A DNA stretch of 39,226 nucleotides from JAUVZL01 sp965603515 (GTDB taxonomy: Bacteria > Hydrothermota > Tepidihabitantia > SM23-42), in contig CBFDDH010000023.1 of assembly GCA_965603515.1 (NCBI GenBank), forward strand, positions 1 through 39,226, read 5' to 3'. The notes under the pieces are model-generated. The model made no database searches. It was given only the letters and a program-made list of their open reading frames with translations, and was not told where the DNA came from. Made by a program: the position numbers and the translations under genes. How positions within the stretch are numbered: the stretch's first letter is position 1; each line of letters opens with the position of its first letter. Positions 24,286-31,743 of this stretch are shown here, piece by piece.

Positions 24286-25413
24286 TTGGCTCATGCATAC
24301 ACACCAGGACTAAAAGTGCTTGCCTACACTACCTTGACGAAAGAACGTCGGCTTCCACTTCCCGGAGAAATTCTGATCAAACAAGGCACCAAGGTTCGCG
24401 GTGAAGAAGTGGTTGCAAGAACTGATCTACCAGGGAATGTTCAGACGTTGAACATACATGGTTTATTGGGAATACTCCCCGATGAGGTTGAAGAAGCGAT
24501 GCTCAAGATAGTAAATGATACCATCAAGAAAAATGAAATCATCGCTCAAAGCAAAGGTTTATTCGGTCTGTTTAAATCATCAGTTAAGAGCCCAGTTGAC
24601 GGAATCATTGAAAGTATTTCAAAAATCACGGGTCAGATCATTATGCGAGAACCGCCTATCCCGGTTGAAGTTATCGCCTATATCGACGGTGAAGTAGTGG
24701 ATATTATCCAGAATGAAGGCGTGAAGATCAAGACACACGGGAGTTTCATCCAGGGTATCTTTGGTATTGGCGGCGAAACAATAGGTGAATTAGCCATGGT
24801 CGCGAATAAACCTAATGAAGTGCTTACAGAAAAAGATATCGACAAAGCCTTCAAGGACAAAATAATAGTCGGTGGTTCAATTGTGACCTATAGTGCTTTG
24901 GAACAAGCCAGGAAAGTTGGCGTAAAAGGCATCGTAATCGGTGGTATTGAGGACGATGACCTCAAGCAATTCATGGGTTATGATATCGGAGTTGCGATCA
25001 CTGGATCTGAACAGGTCGGTCTAACCTTGATTATAACTGAAGGGTTTGGCAAAATGAGCATGGCTACTCGAACCTTCCAGCTGCTTAAATCTTTGGCGGG
25101 CAAGAAATCGTCCATAAATGGTGCAACCCAAATCAGAGCCGGGGTCATGCGTCCTGAGGTGATCGTGCCAACAGAAACAGCACCCGTATCTAAGAAAACT
25201 GCTGATATTTCAAGCGGGGCCGGGCTCGATATTGGTATGGCGGTTCGCATTATCAGAGAACCACATTTTGGTGCAATAGGTAAGGTGGTAGCACTACCAG
25301 TTGAACTAAAAAAAATAGAAACCGAGGCTTTAGTGAGAGTACTCCAGGTTGAGCTGGAAGACAAGGAAATTGTTGCCTTGCCACGAGCCAACGTGGAAAT
25401 CATTGAGGAGTAA
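24286..25413 (+). CDS. Protein with lipoyl-like barrel and C-terminal KOW-like motif; function unknown
   Basis: I do not recognise a named family. Residues 15-110 have the look of a lipoyl/biotinyl-type hammerhead barrel (PGEILIKQGTKVRGEEVVARTDLPGNV, then SPVDGIIESISKITGQIIM). A central region follows with GGSIVTYSALEQARKVGVKGIVIGGI, and ITGSEQVGLTLIITEGFG. Near the end, GMAVRIIREPHFGAIGKVVALP resembles a KOW motif, the RNA- or protein-binding turn of NusG and some ribosomal proteins. There is no lipoylated Lys motif, so a binding or assembly role is more likely than carrier work. A TTG start with very strong AAAGGAGG. It leads the operon with the barrel protein, accA and DUF4388 genes. Confidence 0.6.
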   Translation: MAHAYTPGLKVLAYTTLTKERRLPLPGEILIKQGTKVRGEEVVARTDLPGNVQTLNIHGLLGILPDEVEEAMLKIVNDTIKKNEIIAQSKGLFGLFKSSVKSPVDGIIESISKITGQIIMREPPIPVEVIAYIDGEVVDIIQNEGVKIKTHGSFIQGIFGIGGETIGELAMVANKPNEVLTEKDIDKAFKDKIIVGGSIVTYSALEQARKVGVKGIVIGGIEDDDLKQFMGYDIGVAITGSEQVGLTLIITEGFGKMSMATRTFQLLKSLAGKKSSINGATQIRAGVMRPEVIVPTETAPVSKKTADISSGAGLDIGMAVRIIREPHFGAIGKVVALPVELKKIETEALVRVLQVELEDKEIVALPRANVEIIEE

Positions 25414-25415
25414 TA

Positions 25416-26249
25416 ATGACTGCACTGCTTGTTTTTCTGGTCGCGGTATCCGGGGTAAACACGCTCTTATTGCCAGCATCACCGGTCGGCTTAGCTACCC
25501 CTTTTTCAGTATCAAAAGATGCTGAAGCGATCTTTTACAACCCGGCGAATTTCGAAGCACAAGATAATTACCAAATCTGGTGTTCCTACAACCGTTTCTA
25601 TTTGTCGATGCAGAGTGTTTCATTAACGCTGAGTAGAAAAATAAAGACTGTTAATGTAGGTATCGCATTTCTGAACTTTGACTATGGTGATATCGAATGG
25701 CATCCAAACTACCCGAGTGAAGATTCATTGACATATTACTCAGCCAATGATTTCACTGCGGTCTTAGGCGCTAGTCTACCGCTTACAACACAAGGCAAAA
25801 TCGGCATAAACCTTAAGTACATATCAGAAAATATTCTCATTTATTCTGATCATGCATTAGCTTTCGACATCTCATTTGCCTATGCCGGTACCAAAGCGGG
25901 AATTAGTCTTGGTGCGTCCGATATCGGCTCGAAGATAAAATTAAATAATGAAGATGTTAATCTACCCGCCCGAATGAGTATCGGCGCTTTCTACGATTTC
26001 AAGAAATTCACCCCCAGTTTTGATATACATTATTTGGTGAACACAGCAGAGTTTGAAGGTGGATTTGGTATCGATGTTTCAGTCCACAGAATTGCCAATC
26101 TCAATGGTGCTGTTCTTTACCGCGATGGAGTATACCCAGGCTTTGGTTTAGGAATCAGACCAGGGAACCTGATCATCAAATACGCCGGTGCCCTGTACCC
26201 TCATAATCTGGGTTTGATCAATACCATCGGCATAGGTTTTGAATTTTAA
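25416..26249 (+). CDS. PorV/PorQ-like outer-membrane beta-barrel protein
   Basis: A signal peptide (residues 1-18, MTALLVFLVAVSGVNTLL) precedes FSVSKDAEAIFYNPANFEA, the start seen in PorV/PorQ and UPF0164-like barrels (x-x-D-A-x-x-x-x-N-P-A). Alternating amphipathic strands follow to the end, closing with GIGFEF, whose terminal Phe is the usual BAM recognition residue. PorV shuttles type IX secretion cargo in Bacteroidetes; with a sorting-domain protein elsewhere in the window (9293-9721) such a role is plausible, but not proven. It starts 2 nt after the KOW protein and ends TAATG with accA. Confidence 0.75.
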   Translation: MTALLVFLVAVSGVNTLLLPASPVGLATPFSVSKDAEAIFYNPANFEAQDNYQIWCSYNRFYLSMQSVSLTLSRKIKTVNVGIAFLNFDYGDIEWHPNYPSEDSLTYYSANDFTAVLGASLPLTTQGKIGINLKYISENILIYSDHALAFDISFAYAGTKAGISLGASDIGSKIKLNNEDVNLPARMSIGAFYDFKKFTPSFDIHYLVNTAEFEGGFGIDVSVHRIANLNGAVLYRDGVYPGFGLGIRPGNLIIKYAGALYPHNLGLINTIGIGFEF

Positions 26250-27190
26250 TGAATGGTATCTGGCTAAATTTTGAAAGACCGATTGTCGAACTCGAAAAAA
26301 AAATCGAAGAGCTAAAGGGGCTTAAAGGCGTCGATGAAGAAATCAAGCGTCTAGAATCCCAAGCCAAGCGACTAAAAAAGAAAATATACTCGGATCTAAG
26401 TCGCTGGCAGCGAGTTCAACTCGCTCGTCACCCGAGAAGACCTTACCCTTTGGATATCATCCCCTTGATCACTGAAGATTTCATAGAGCTTCATGGTGAC
26501 CGCCGTTTTGGCGATGACTGGGCAGTTGTATCAGGCATTGCAAAGTTCGATAAGTTCAAGGTCGCAATCGTAGCACACCAAAAAGGACGGGACACCAAGG
26601 AAAAAATCAAACGGAATTTTGGTATGCCCCACCCAGAAGGATATCGCAAGGCTTTGCGGATAATGAAAATGGCTGCGAAATTCTCGATGCCGATCATAAA
26701 CATGGTCGACACACCCGGTGCTTATCCTGGCGCAGATGCTGAAGAACGCGGTCAGGCTGAAGCGATCGCCACAAATCTGTTTGAATGCGCTGTCTTACCA
26801 GTGCCAATTGTTGTTCTGATCCTAGGCGAGGGTGGCTCTGGTGGTGCCCTGGCAATTGCGGTTGGCGACCGAATTCTCATGCTCGAAAATTCCATCTATT
26901 CAGTAATATCACCGGAAGGATGCGCTGCCATACTTTGGCGTGATTCTTCCAAGAATAAAGAAGCCGCCGAAGCACTGAAAATGACTGCCTCAGATCTGTT
27001 GAAATTCAATATAATTGATGAGATCGTACCCGAACCTGTGGGCGGCGCGCACTTAGATCCAGAGCAAACTGCAAAAAACATAAAAGATGTCCTCATCAAA
27101 CACCTCGATGAAATAACAAAGATACCGATCGATAAACTCATTCCCCTGAGAATAAGTAAATTCCAGAACATGGGCGTTTACAAAGAGTAA
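26249..27190 (+). CDS. accA: Acetyl-CoA carboxylase, carboxyltransferase alpha subunit
   Basis: Half of the carboxyltransferase that makes malonyl-CoA for fatty-acid synthesis. The N-terminal helix (residues about 6-50) and the crotonase core are complete: LARHPRRPYPLDIIPLITEDFIELHGDRRFGDD, then GMPHPEGYRKALRIMKMA and GEGGSGGALAIAVGDRILMLENSIYSVISPEGCAAILWRD. Its 313 aa are normal. Starts and ends with TAATG overlaps, so it is translationally coupled to both neighbours. The accD partner and biotin carrier genes are not in the window; a barrel protein and a DUF4388 protein as neighbours is unusual. Confidence 0.97.
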   Translation: MNGIWLNFERPIVELEKKIEELKGLKGVDEEIKRLESQAKRLKKKIYSDLSRWQRVQLARHPRRPYPLDIIPLITEDFIELHGDRRFGDDWAVVSGIAKFDKFKVAIVAHQKGRDTKEKIKRNFGMPHPEGYRKALRIMKMAAKFSMPIINMVDTPGAYPGADAEERGQAEAIATNLFECAVLPVPIVVLILGEGGSGGALAIAVGDRILMLENSIYSVISPEGCAAILWRDSSKNKEAAEALKMTASDLLKFNIIDEIVPEPVGGAHLDPEQTAKNIKDVLIKHLDEITKIPIDKLIPLRISKFQNMGVYKE

Positions 27191-27822
27191 TGGCTTTACA
27201 GGGTAACTTAGAGGATTTTGAACTGACTGATGTGTTCCAACTGATCCAACTCGGTCAGAAAGACGGCGGTTTACGCATTCAGTCTGAAGATGATGTTGGA
27301 ATTGTCTACTTCAAGGAAGGTATAGTGATTCACGCCAAAACAAACTCAATTCAAGGTGAAGCAGCCATCGATACAATCCTAAGTTGGAAAAAAGGCAGAT
27401 TTGTCTTCAATCCCAACGAAGAAACACTTCAACGCACGGTTGATCTACCCATACAGCAGGTAATACTTGAAGCCGCACGTCGAATAGATGAAATGACTAA
27501 AATTCAAAAACTCATACCCTCATTTGATGTCGTGGTAAATATTATCGAAGTTCCTGAAGCCGGTGTAGAAAAAATACATCTAAAGCCCGAAGAATGGAAA
27601 ATTCTGTCATTTGTTGATGGATCACGGATAATCAAAGATATCGCGTCAAAAGCAAGTGTTTCAGAATTCGAAACCGTACGCATCCTATATGGATTGATCT
27701 CGTCGGGATTGGTCAAGATCGTTCAGAAAACTGAAACTCTCAAACCAGTTAAAAAAATGGAAGAAAAGAAAAATGATGAAAAAGAAGGTGGTGGTCTTTT
27801 TGGTTTGTTCAAGAAAAAATAG
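27190..27822 (+). CDS. DUF4388 domain protein with winged-helix-like C-terminus
   Basis: The N-terminal 100 residues are a DUF4388 (PATAN) domain: MALQGNLEDFELTDVFQLIQLGQKDGGLRI, YFKEGIVIHAKTNSIQGEAAIDTILSWKKGRFVF. PATAN domains occur in response regulators and gliding-motility proteins and are thought to serve protein contacts. Residues 115-185 (LKPEEWKILSFVDGSRIIKDIASKASVSEFETVRILYGLISSGLVKIV) look like a winged helix-turn-helix. The Lys/Glu tail ends in GLFGLFKKK, possibly a membrane-touching tail. It starts at a TAATG overlap with accA and ends the operon; a regulator or scaffold is likely, with targets unknown. Confidence 0.82.
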   Translation: MALQGNLEDFELTDVFQLIQLGQKDGGLRIQSEDDVGIVYFKEGIVIHAKTNSIQGEAAIDTILSWKKGRFVFNPNEETLQRTVDLPIQQVILEAARRIDEMTKIQKLIPSFDVVVNIIEVPEAGVEKIHLKPEEWKILSFVDGSRIIKDIASKASVSEFETVRILYGLISSGLVKIVQKTETLKPVKKMEEKKNDEKEGGGLFGLFKKK

Positions 27823-27857
27823 ATCTTCTTCTTCGATTTATTGAATCAGAACCGACT

Positions 27858-28154
27858 CTACAGATTTTCAATAAGCTCAAGAAAATTCTTATAGGGAATT
27901 GCAGCCCACGACTCAGCGGCAACCGCTCCACCTGATAAGCTAATCATAGAGACCTTCGCGGCTGATTGTTCATCAGGCGCTTCATAGATATCAATAAAAT
28001 CATATGGGCCCAAGAGTGCATAATGGGCAAGAAACTTAACCTCTGGACAATTTTTCTTTACCTTCTCAAGCCATTTTCGACCTATCTCAGCACGTCTTTT
28101 TACATCTTTCGTCAATTCAGGTGAAAGCTTTGTTGCCAGTATATATGTTGCCAT
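27858..28154 (-). CDS. GYD-domain protein (98 aa)
   Basis: Small protein of the GYD family, named for its conserved Gly-Tyr-Asp: ATYILATKLSPELTKDVKRRAEIGRKWLEKVKKNCPEVKFLAHYALLGPYDFIDIYEAPDEQSAAKVSM. Here the motif reads GPYDF. The fold is ferredoxin-like (dimeric alpha/beta barrel type); no function is established. AAGGAGATAAT precedes the ATG and overlaps the stop of the preceding gene, 9 nt away, so both come from the promoter at 28588-28616. Confidence 0.85.
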   Translation of the reverse strand: MATYILATKLSPELTKDVKRRAEIGRKWLEKVKKNCPEVKFLAHYALLGPYDFIDIYEAPDEQSAAKVSMISLSGGAVAAESWAAIPYKNFLELIENL

Positions 28155-28163
28155 ATTATCTCC

Positions 28164-28565
28164 TTATTTTATACAAGTATCCATCTGGTCATAATTATCA
28201 TCGTATGTATCCATGGTGATCTTCCAGCCATCAACCTCTTTTATTAACCATAGTTCATCCTCTTCCTCACCATATTCATCACTAACTATTTTGATCTTGA
28301 CTACAGCCTCGGATTCACCGATCTCCTCTTCTAATATTTCATATTCGAACTCATCAGGCAGCTCAGATTCATCCCAGTTCTCAAGCATCTCTTGACGTAG
28401 CTCTTCACTAACGCATGCGGCGCAGAGTTCTTTATCACGATCGCGGATTGCTTGAAACAATGTTTCAAGTGTTGCTCTGGGCGAGCTAAAATCTTCAGCC
28501 CAGCATAGCATAGCAAATGACAGTATTATATAACTACTGATCAATGCAGATAATGTTTTTTTCAT
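28164..28565 (-). CDS. Small exported protein (133 aa), DUF4878-like
   Basis: A signal peptide (MKKTLSALISSYIILSFAMLCWA) is cut after residue 23. The mature part reads SPRATLETLFQAIRDRDKELCAACVSEELRQEM, then acidic strands ending EDELWLIKEVDGWKITM. This is the nuclear-transport-factor-2-like outline of DUF4878 and related lipocalin-size proteins (helix with an A-x-R-D motif, final W-x-I strand). No function is known. It starts 5 nt after AGGAG. Confidence 0.6.
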   Translation of the reverse strand: MKKTLSALISSYIILSFAMLCWAEDFSSPRATLETLFQAIRDRDKELCAACVSEELRQEMLENWDESELPDEFEYEILEEEIGESEAVVKIKIVSDEYGEEEDELWLIKEVDGWKITMDTYDDNYDQMDTCIK

Positions 28566-28587
28566 ACAATCTCCTATGATATATATA

Positions 28588-28616
28588 AATTTAACTCTTT
28601 TTCCTGTTCATGTCAA
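28588..28616 (-). promoter_or_regulatory. Promoter of the exported-protein and GYD genes
   Basis: Minus strand: TTGACA (28616-28611), 17-nt spacer, TAAATT (28593-28588). A leader of about 15 nt with AGGAG. It is divergent from the atl promoter 40 nt away. Confidence 0.65.
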
Positions 28617-28655
28617 TAGAGCGATCAATAATCTTTCGAAACTCTCAGTGGCTTC

Positions 28656-28683
28656 TTGACAGTTGATTTGCAATCGATATACT
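28656..28683 (+). promoter_or_regulatory. Promoter of atl, very short leader
   Basis: TTGACA (28656-28661), 16-nt spacer, TATACT (28678-28683), then 14 nt to the ATG at 28698. Expected leader about 8 nt, with no Shine-Dalgarno. A TTG at 28656 is the -35 box itself, not a start. Confidence 0.78.
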
Positions 28684-28697
28684 CCCGTAATATCGAA

Positions 28698-29006
28698 ATG
28701 CAAAGATCATTTTACCAAAGGGTTATTGATGTAATCAGAAGAATACCTAAAGGGCAGGTAACAACTTATGGACAGATTGCAAAGCTCGCTGGCAACCCGC
28801 ATAGTGCGCGCCAGGTTGCTTACATTCTTCACTCATCTTCGTCCAAAGAGAACCTGCCCTGGCATAGAGTGATTAACCGTAAAGGTTGCATTGCGCTCAA
28901 GCACAAACATGGCTATGAGCTTCAAAAACAGTTACTTGAAGACGAAGGTATTTTTCTTGATGAAAACGGCTGCATCGACCTAAAGTGCTATCTCTGGCAA
29001 GAATAG
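28698..29006 (+). CDS. atl: Alkyltransferase-like protein (ATL)
   Basis: Homologue of the DNA-binding domain of O6-alkylguanine-DNA alkyltransferase, 102 aa. The wing and helix-turn-helix parts are seen: FYQRVIDVIRRIPKGQVTTYGQIAKLAG (Tyr24) and ARQVAYIL (Arg38). The catalytic PCHR motif reads PWHRV (54-58) with Trp55 in place of Cys. ATL proteins cannot move the alkyl group; they bind O6-alkylguanine lesions and hand them to nucleotide excision repair. The ATG at 28698 follows the -10 box by 14 nt and gives the usual MxxFYQRV beginning. Confidence 0.9.
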   Translation: MQRSFYQRVIDVIRRIPKGQVTTYGQIAKLAGNPHSARQVAYILHSSSSKENLPWHRVINRKGCIALKHKHGYELQKQLLEDEGIFLDENGCIDLKCYLWQE

Positions 29007-29035
29007 TCGCTGCAGCCTATTATTAATAATCCTCG

Positions 29036-30187
29036 CTATTTCTTGTACAGATTAAGATGCTGTAATCTTCCATCTTTATCGCGCGACTCGTTACCGATAA
29101 GCACATCAGATTCCAGCTCGGTATTGCAGTTTGCATCGTATTTCTTGAGTTCGGCAGTCTTCGCATTTTTAAGTTCATTGAAAAAATCAAGGATCTCTTG
29201 TTTACCGGCAAGTTTTGTGCTTGTTTCTTCGCTGCTTATCGCATCGAGCACATATGCTTTCAGTAGTTTCTCTTTGACTTCAACAAAGAATTTTGGATTT
29301 GCAAAGATATCAACGCATACAACTTCGCCATTCAGCGCCATAATCATGCCAACCGTACCATCGTCTGTCAGAACTTGTTTCATCGCATCAAGAAATGGTT
29401 TGCTCCTTTTCTCTACGTCTTCGCTCGAGAGGATAGCCCCGTATGTACCACTCTGCGACGCGACATCAATCTCAGCGCATTTCTTGCTTACTTCATCCCA
29501 TACATCATGTTGTTCTTTAAATTGAAGAGCAGTCCTGACACCTTTAGAACCCAGGGCGCCGCCGGATGAGAACTCAACCGATTTGCCGTGCCACCTGCCG
29601 TGTTCCACACATCTGACCTCGACTTTTACTTCCTTGCCACCGGGGATAAGAATATCGAATGAGACCATTCTATCCTGTTTGCCGCCGATGATTATCTCAC
29701 CTGCCATAACGAAAATAGCTTTAATCCCGGTATTCTTTATCAATACGGTTGGTACTGATGCGCTCGACAATTCAGAAATGATTACGACTTTATTTTTTTG
29801 CGCTTTATCCAAAGTTATGTAATCGCCTATTTCTAATGATGTCTTCCTGAAAACCGGGTAAATGGCAAGGTGCTCGTAGACTGCAGGACTGTGGACCATA
29901 AATTCTTCACCAAGTTCAAAAGGAAAATCACCAGTTGCTTTTCCGATCATATATGAAAGCAAATCGTCGCTCGCACCAGCTTTCTTGAGTTTGACAATGT
30001 CCTGGGTTGATAGACCAAAGCTCATACCTTTGTTTGCGATATGCGCCATTATAACCTCTTCTCCAACCTTTGCCTTGAGTAGGGTCATGATGTCATTAAT
30101 ATTCTCAGAACCACTGATCCCGAGACACCCTACAAGGCAAAAGCCAATGACCATAATGCTCAATAAAACGCCGATTCTTCTAACCAT
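29036..30187 (-). CDS. Lipoprotein with ARPP-1 (DUF6569) domain
   Basis: The signal MVRRIGVLLSIMVIGFCLVGC has a proper lipobox (LVGC, Cys21). An N-terminal helical part (INDIMTLLKAKVGEEVIMAHI...LSTQDIVKLKKAGASDDLLSYMI) is a familiar add-on in bacterial lipoproteins. The ARPP-1 domain follows: LEIGDYITLDKAQKNKVVIISEL, VMAGEIIIGGKQDRMVSFDILI, VEVRCVEHGRWHG and, later, GMIMALNGEVVCVDIFANPKFF. ARPP-1 was named for its link with ADP-ribosylglycohydrolases in gene clusters, and no activity is established. AAGGAGG lies 6 nt upstream of this ATG. Longer in-frame starts are unneeded. Confidence 0.8.
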   Translation of the reverse strand: MVRRIGVLLSIMVIGFCLVGCLGISGSENINDIMTLLKAKVGEEVIMAHIANKGMSFGLSTQDIVKLKKAGASDDLLSYMIGKATGDFPFELGEEFMVHSPAVYEHLAIYPVFRKTSLEIGDYITLDKAQKNKVVIISELSSASVPTVLIKNTGIKAIFVMAGEIIIGGKQDRMVSFDILIPGGKEVKVEVRCVEHGRWHGKSVEFSSGGALGSKGVRTALQFKEQHDVWDEVSKKCAEIDVASQSGTYGAILSSEDVEKRSKPFLDAMKQVLTDDGTVGMIMALNGEVVCVDIFANPKFFVEVKEKLLKAYVLDAISSEETSTKLAGKQEILDFFNELKNAKTAELKKYDANCNTELESDVLIGNESRDKDGRLQHLNLYKK

Positions 30188-30314
30188 GATTTGCCTCCTT
30201 TCTTTCATGTAAGTAAAAACGTGGGGTCCTGAACTCAACAAAACGATCATGTTGTTTCAACGCCACTATCTACTACTACATGTTTTTCAGGGGGATATTC
30301 CCTCAAAAACGCGA

Positions 30315-30707
30315 TCAGCTTTTTCTGGGCTTGCCGTATTTGGCTTCGATGACTGAAGTCATGCCCCCACGCGGATTAAATGCACCGCGTACAATCATCC
30401 AATGTGGATGTACCGCTTTAACAAAATCCTTTAGAATGCGGTTGACTGCATTCTCATAAAAAATGCCAAGGTTTCGATAGGCTAAAATATACAATTTCAA
30501 TGACTTCAATTCAACAAAATACTTGTTTGGTTCATATTCAATCGTGATCAAACCGGCATCAGGCAACCCTGTTTTCGGGCACAATGATGTATATTCAGGT
30601 ATGGTAATTGTGATCTTATAGCTCTTGAATTGATTTGGCAAAACCTGCAATTTTGGCAACTTGGCATTCAAACCTGCTCCGGCATGTTGTTTTGTGTATT
30701 TGACCAT
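30315..30707 (-). CDS. queF: NADPH-dependent 7-cyano-7-deazaguanine reductase
   Basis: Reduces preQ0 to preQ1 in queuosine tRNA modification. The nucleophile is Cys43 in SLCPKTGLPD, with Asp50 as the proton-relay residue. The NADPH-binding QueF motif is VELKSLKLY (65-73), followed by FYENAVNRIL and RGAFNPRGGM. Its 130 aa fit the short, unimodular type. Where Bacillus QueF has His in FHE, this one has Tyr84; Glu85 is kept. The mRNA is likely leaderless, as TATAAT ends 5 nt before the ATG. The rest of the pathway (queC, queD, queE) is not in the window. Confidence 0.93.
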   Translation of the reverse strand: MVKYTKQHAGAGLNAKLPKLQVLPNQFKSYKITITIPEYTSLCPKTGLPDAGLITIEYEPNKYFVELKSLKLYILAYRNLGIFYENAVNRILKDFVKAVHPHWMIVRGAFNPRGGMTSVIEAKYGKPRKS

Positions 30708-30712
30708 GGGGA

Positions 30713-30740
30713 ATTATACCGCGGTAAGCTTGAAAGTCAA
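30713..30740 (-). promoter_or_regulatory. Promoter of queF, leaderless type
   Basis: Minus strand: TTGACT (30740-30735), 16-nt spacer, TATAAT (30718-30713), then 5 nt (TCCCC) to the ATG at 30707. Confidence 0.8.
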
Positions 30741-30783
30741 TGCTGTAATAAAACTGTCAGCAGCGTTTTCTGATGGTATTTTT

Positions 30784-31743
30784 TTAGTTTATCTTGAATA
30801 AACCGCTAATATAGAAAACGTAGAATATAAGGAGTAACCAACCTTCCCATCGGGTGATCTCCTTATCCTGAGCCATGAAAAAGAAGAGTAATGATGCAAT
30901 CAGCATAATCGGTAGACCAAACGTAAGTATATTTTGTGGTATGGTCAAAGTTCCCATTAAAGCAGGTATCCCCATTACCGCCAGAGCATTAAATATATTT
31001 GACCCAAGCACATTTCCTATAGCAATCTCAGGCTTTCCTTTTTTTGCAGCAGTAATACTCACCACGAGTTCAGGTAATGATGTCCCGAATGCAACTGCAC
31101 TGGCTGCGATTATTTCCTTGCCGATGTTCAATATTACTGACAATCTAATGACCGCTTCGATCGTGTATCGTCCACCAAGACAGATAAGAAGAGCACTTAT
31201 AATAAAAATAATAAATGTCCTCCAACCAATTTTTTCTCTTTGCCTTTCTTTCTTAGAAGTTGCCTTCTTTTTACTACCCAGGTACTGCCTCTCACTGGTT
31301 ATTGCATGGAGCAAGTAAACAACAACACCTGCAAGACACAGAAGTGCTTCGAACAAAGTGAATTTACCGTCCCAGATAGTTAGGGTCAAGAAAAGTGCAG
31401 AACCCATTAGTAAAGGTAAATCAATGTGAACAAGTTCATAAGTGATCTTCAGTTTTTTACCAATTATCGCAGTGATACCAACAACCAGAAATATGTTTGT
31501 TATATTTGAGCCAATCACATTTCCGATCACTATTTCTGAAGAGTTTCTTAGCACTGCAAAAATAGATGATATAATCTCTGGTAAAGAAGTCCCTATAGCT
31601 ATGATGGAAACACCAACAATAAAATCAGGGATACCAAAGGACAAGCCTATCCTTTCAGCAGCGCCCGTAAAATAGTCTGCAGCTCGGATCAAAACGCAAA
31701 GACTAACAACAAATATGACGATCCAGAATACTGGTAGATTCAT
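30784..31743 (-). CDS. Sodium/calcium exchanger-type antiporter (YrbG/CaCA family)
   Basis: Ten-span membrane protein with both alpha repeats of the CaCA family. Repeat 1 has SIIAIGTSLPEIISSIFAVL and GNVIGSNITNIFLVVG; repeat 2 has AVAFGTSLPELVVSITA and GNVLGSNIFNALAVMG. The four acidic and polar residues that bind Ca2+ and Na+ (E in PE, N in GSN) are intact. A hydrophilic loop of about 25 residues (KKKATSKKERQREK) joins the halves. Its 319 aa are typical of the bacterial form. The start overlaps the stop of the preceding gene as ATGA, so the reductive-dehalogenase-like protein and the exchanger are translationally coupled. Confidence 0.94.
   Translation of the reverse strand: MNLPVFWIVIFVVSLCVLIRAADYFTGAAERIGLSFGIPDFIVGVSIIAIGTSLPEIISSIFAVLRNSSEIVIGNVIGSNITNIFLVVGITAIIGKKLKITYELVHIDLPLLMGSALFLTLTIWDGKFTLFEALLCLAGVVVYLLHAITSERQYLGSKKKATSKKERQREKIGWRTFIIFIISALLICLGGRYTIEAVIRLSVILNIGKEIIAASAVAFGTSLPELVVSITAAKKGKPEIAIGNVLGSNIFNALAVMGIPALMGTLTIPQNILTFGLPIMLIASLLFFFMAQDKEITRWEGWLLLIFYVFYISGLFKIN

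Noticed and set aside
30188..30250. Longer start for the ARPP-1 lipoprotein
   Set aside because: Adding 21 residues would bury the signal peptide, and the AAGGAGG matches the inner ATG.
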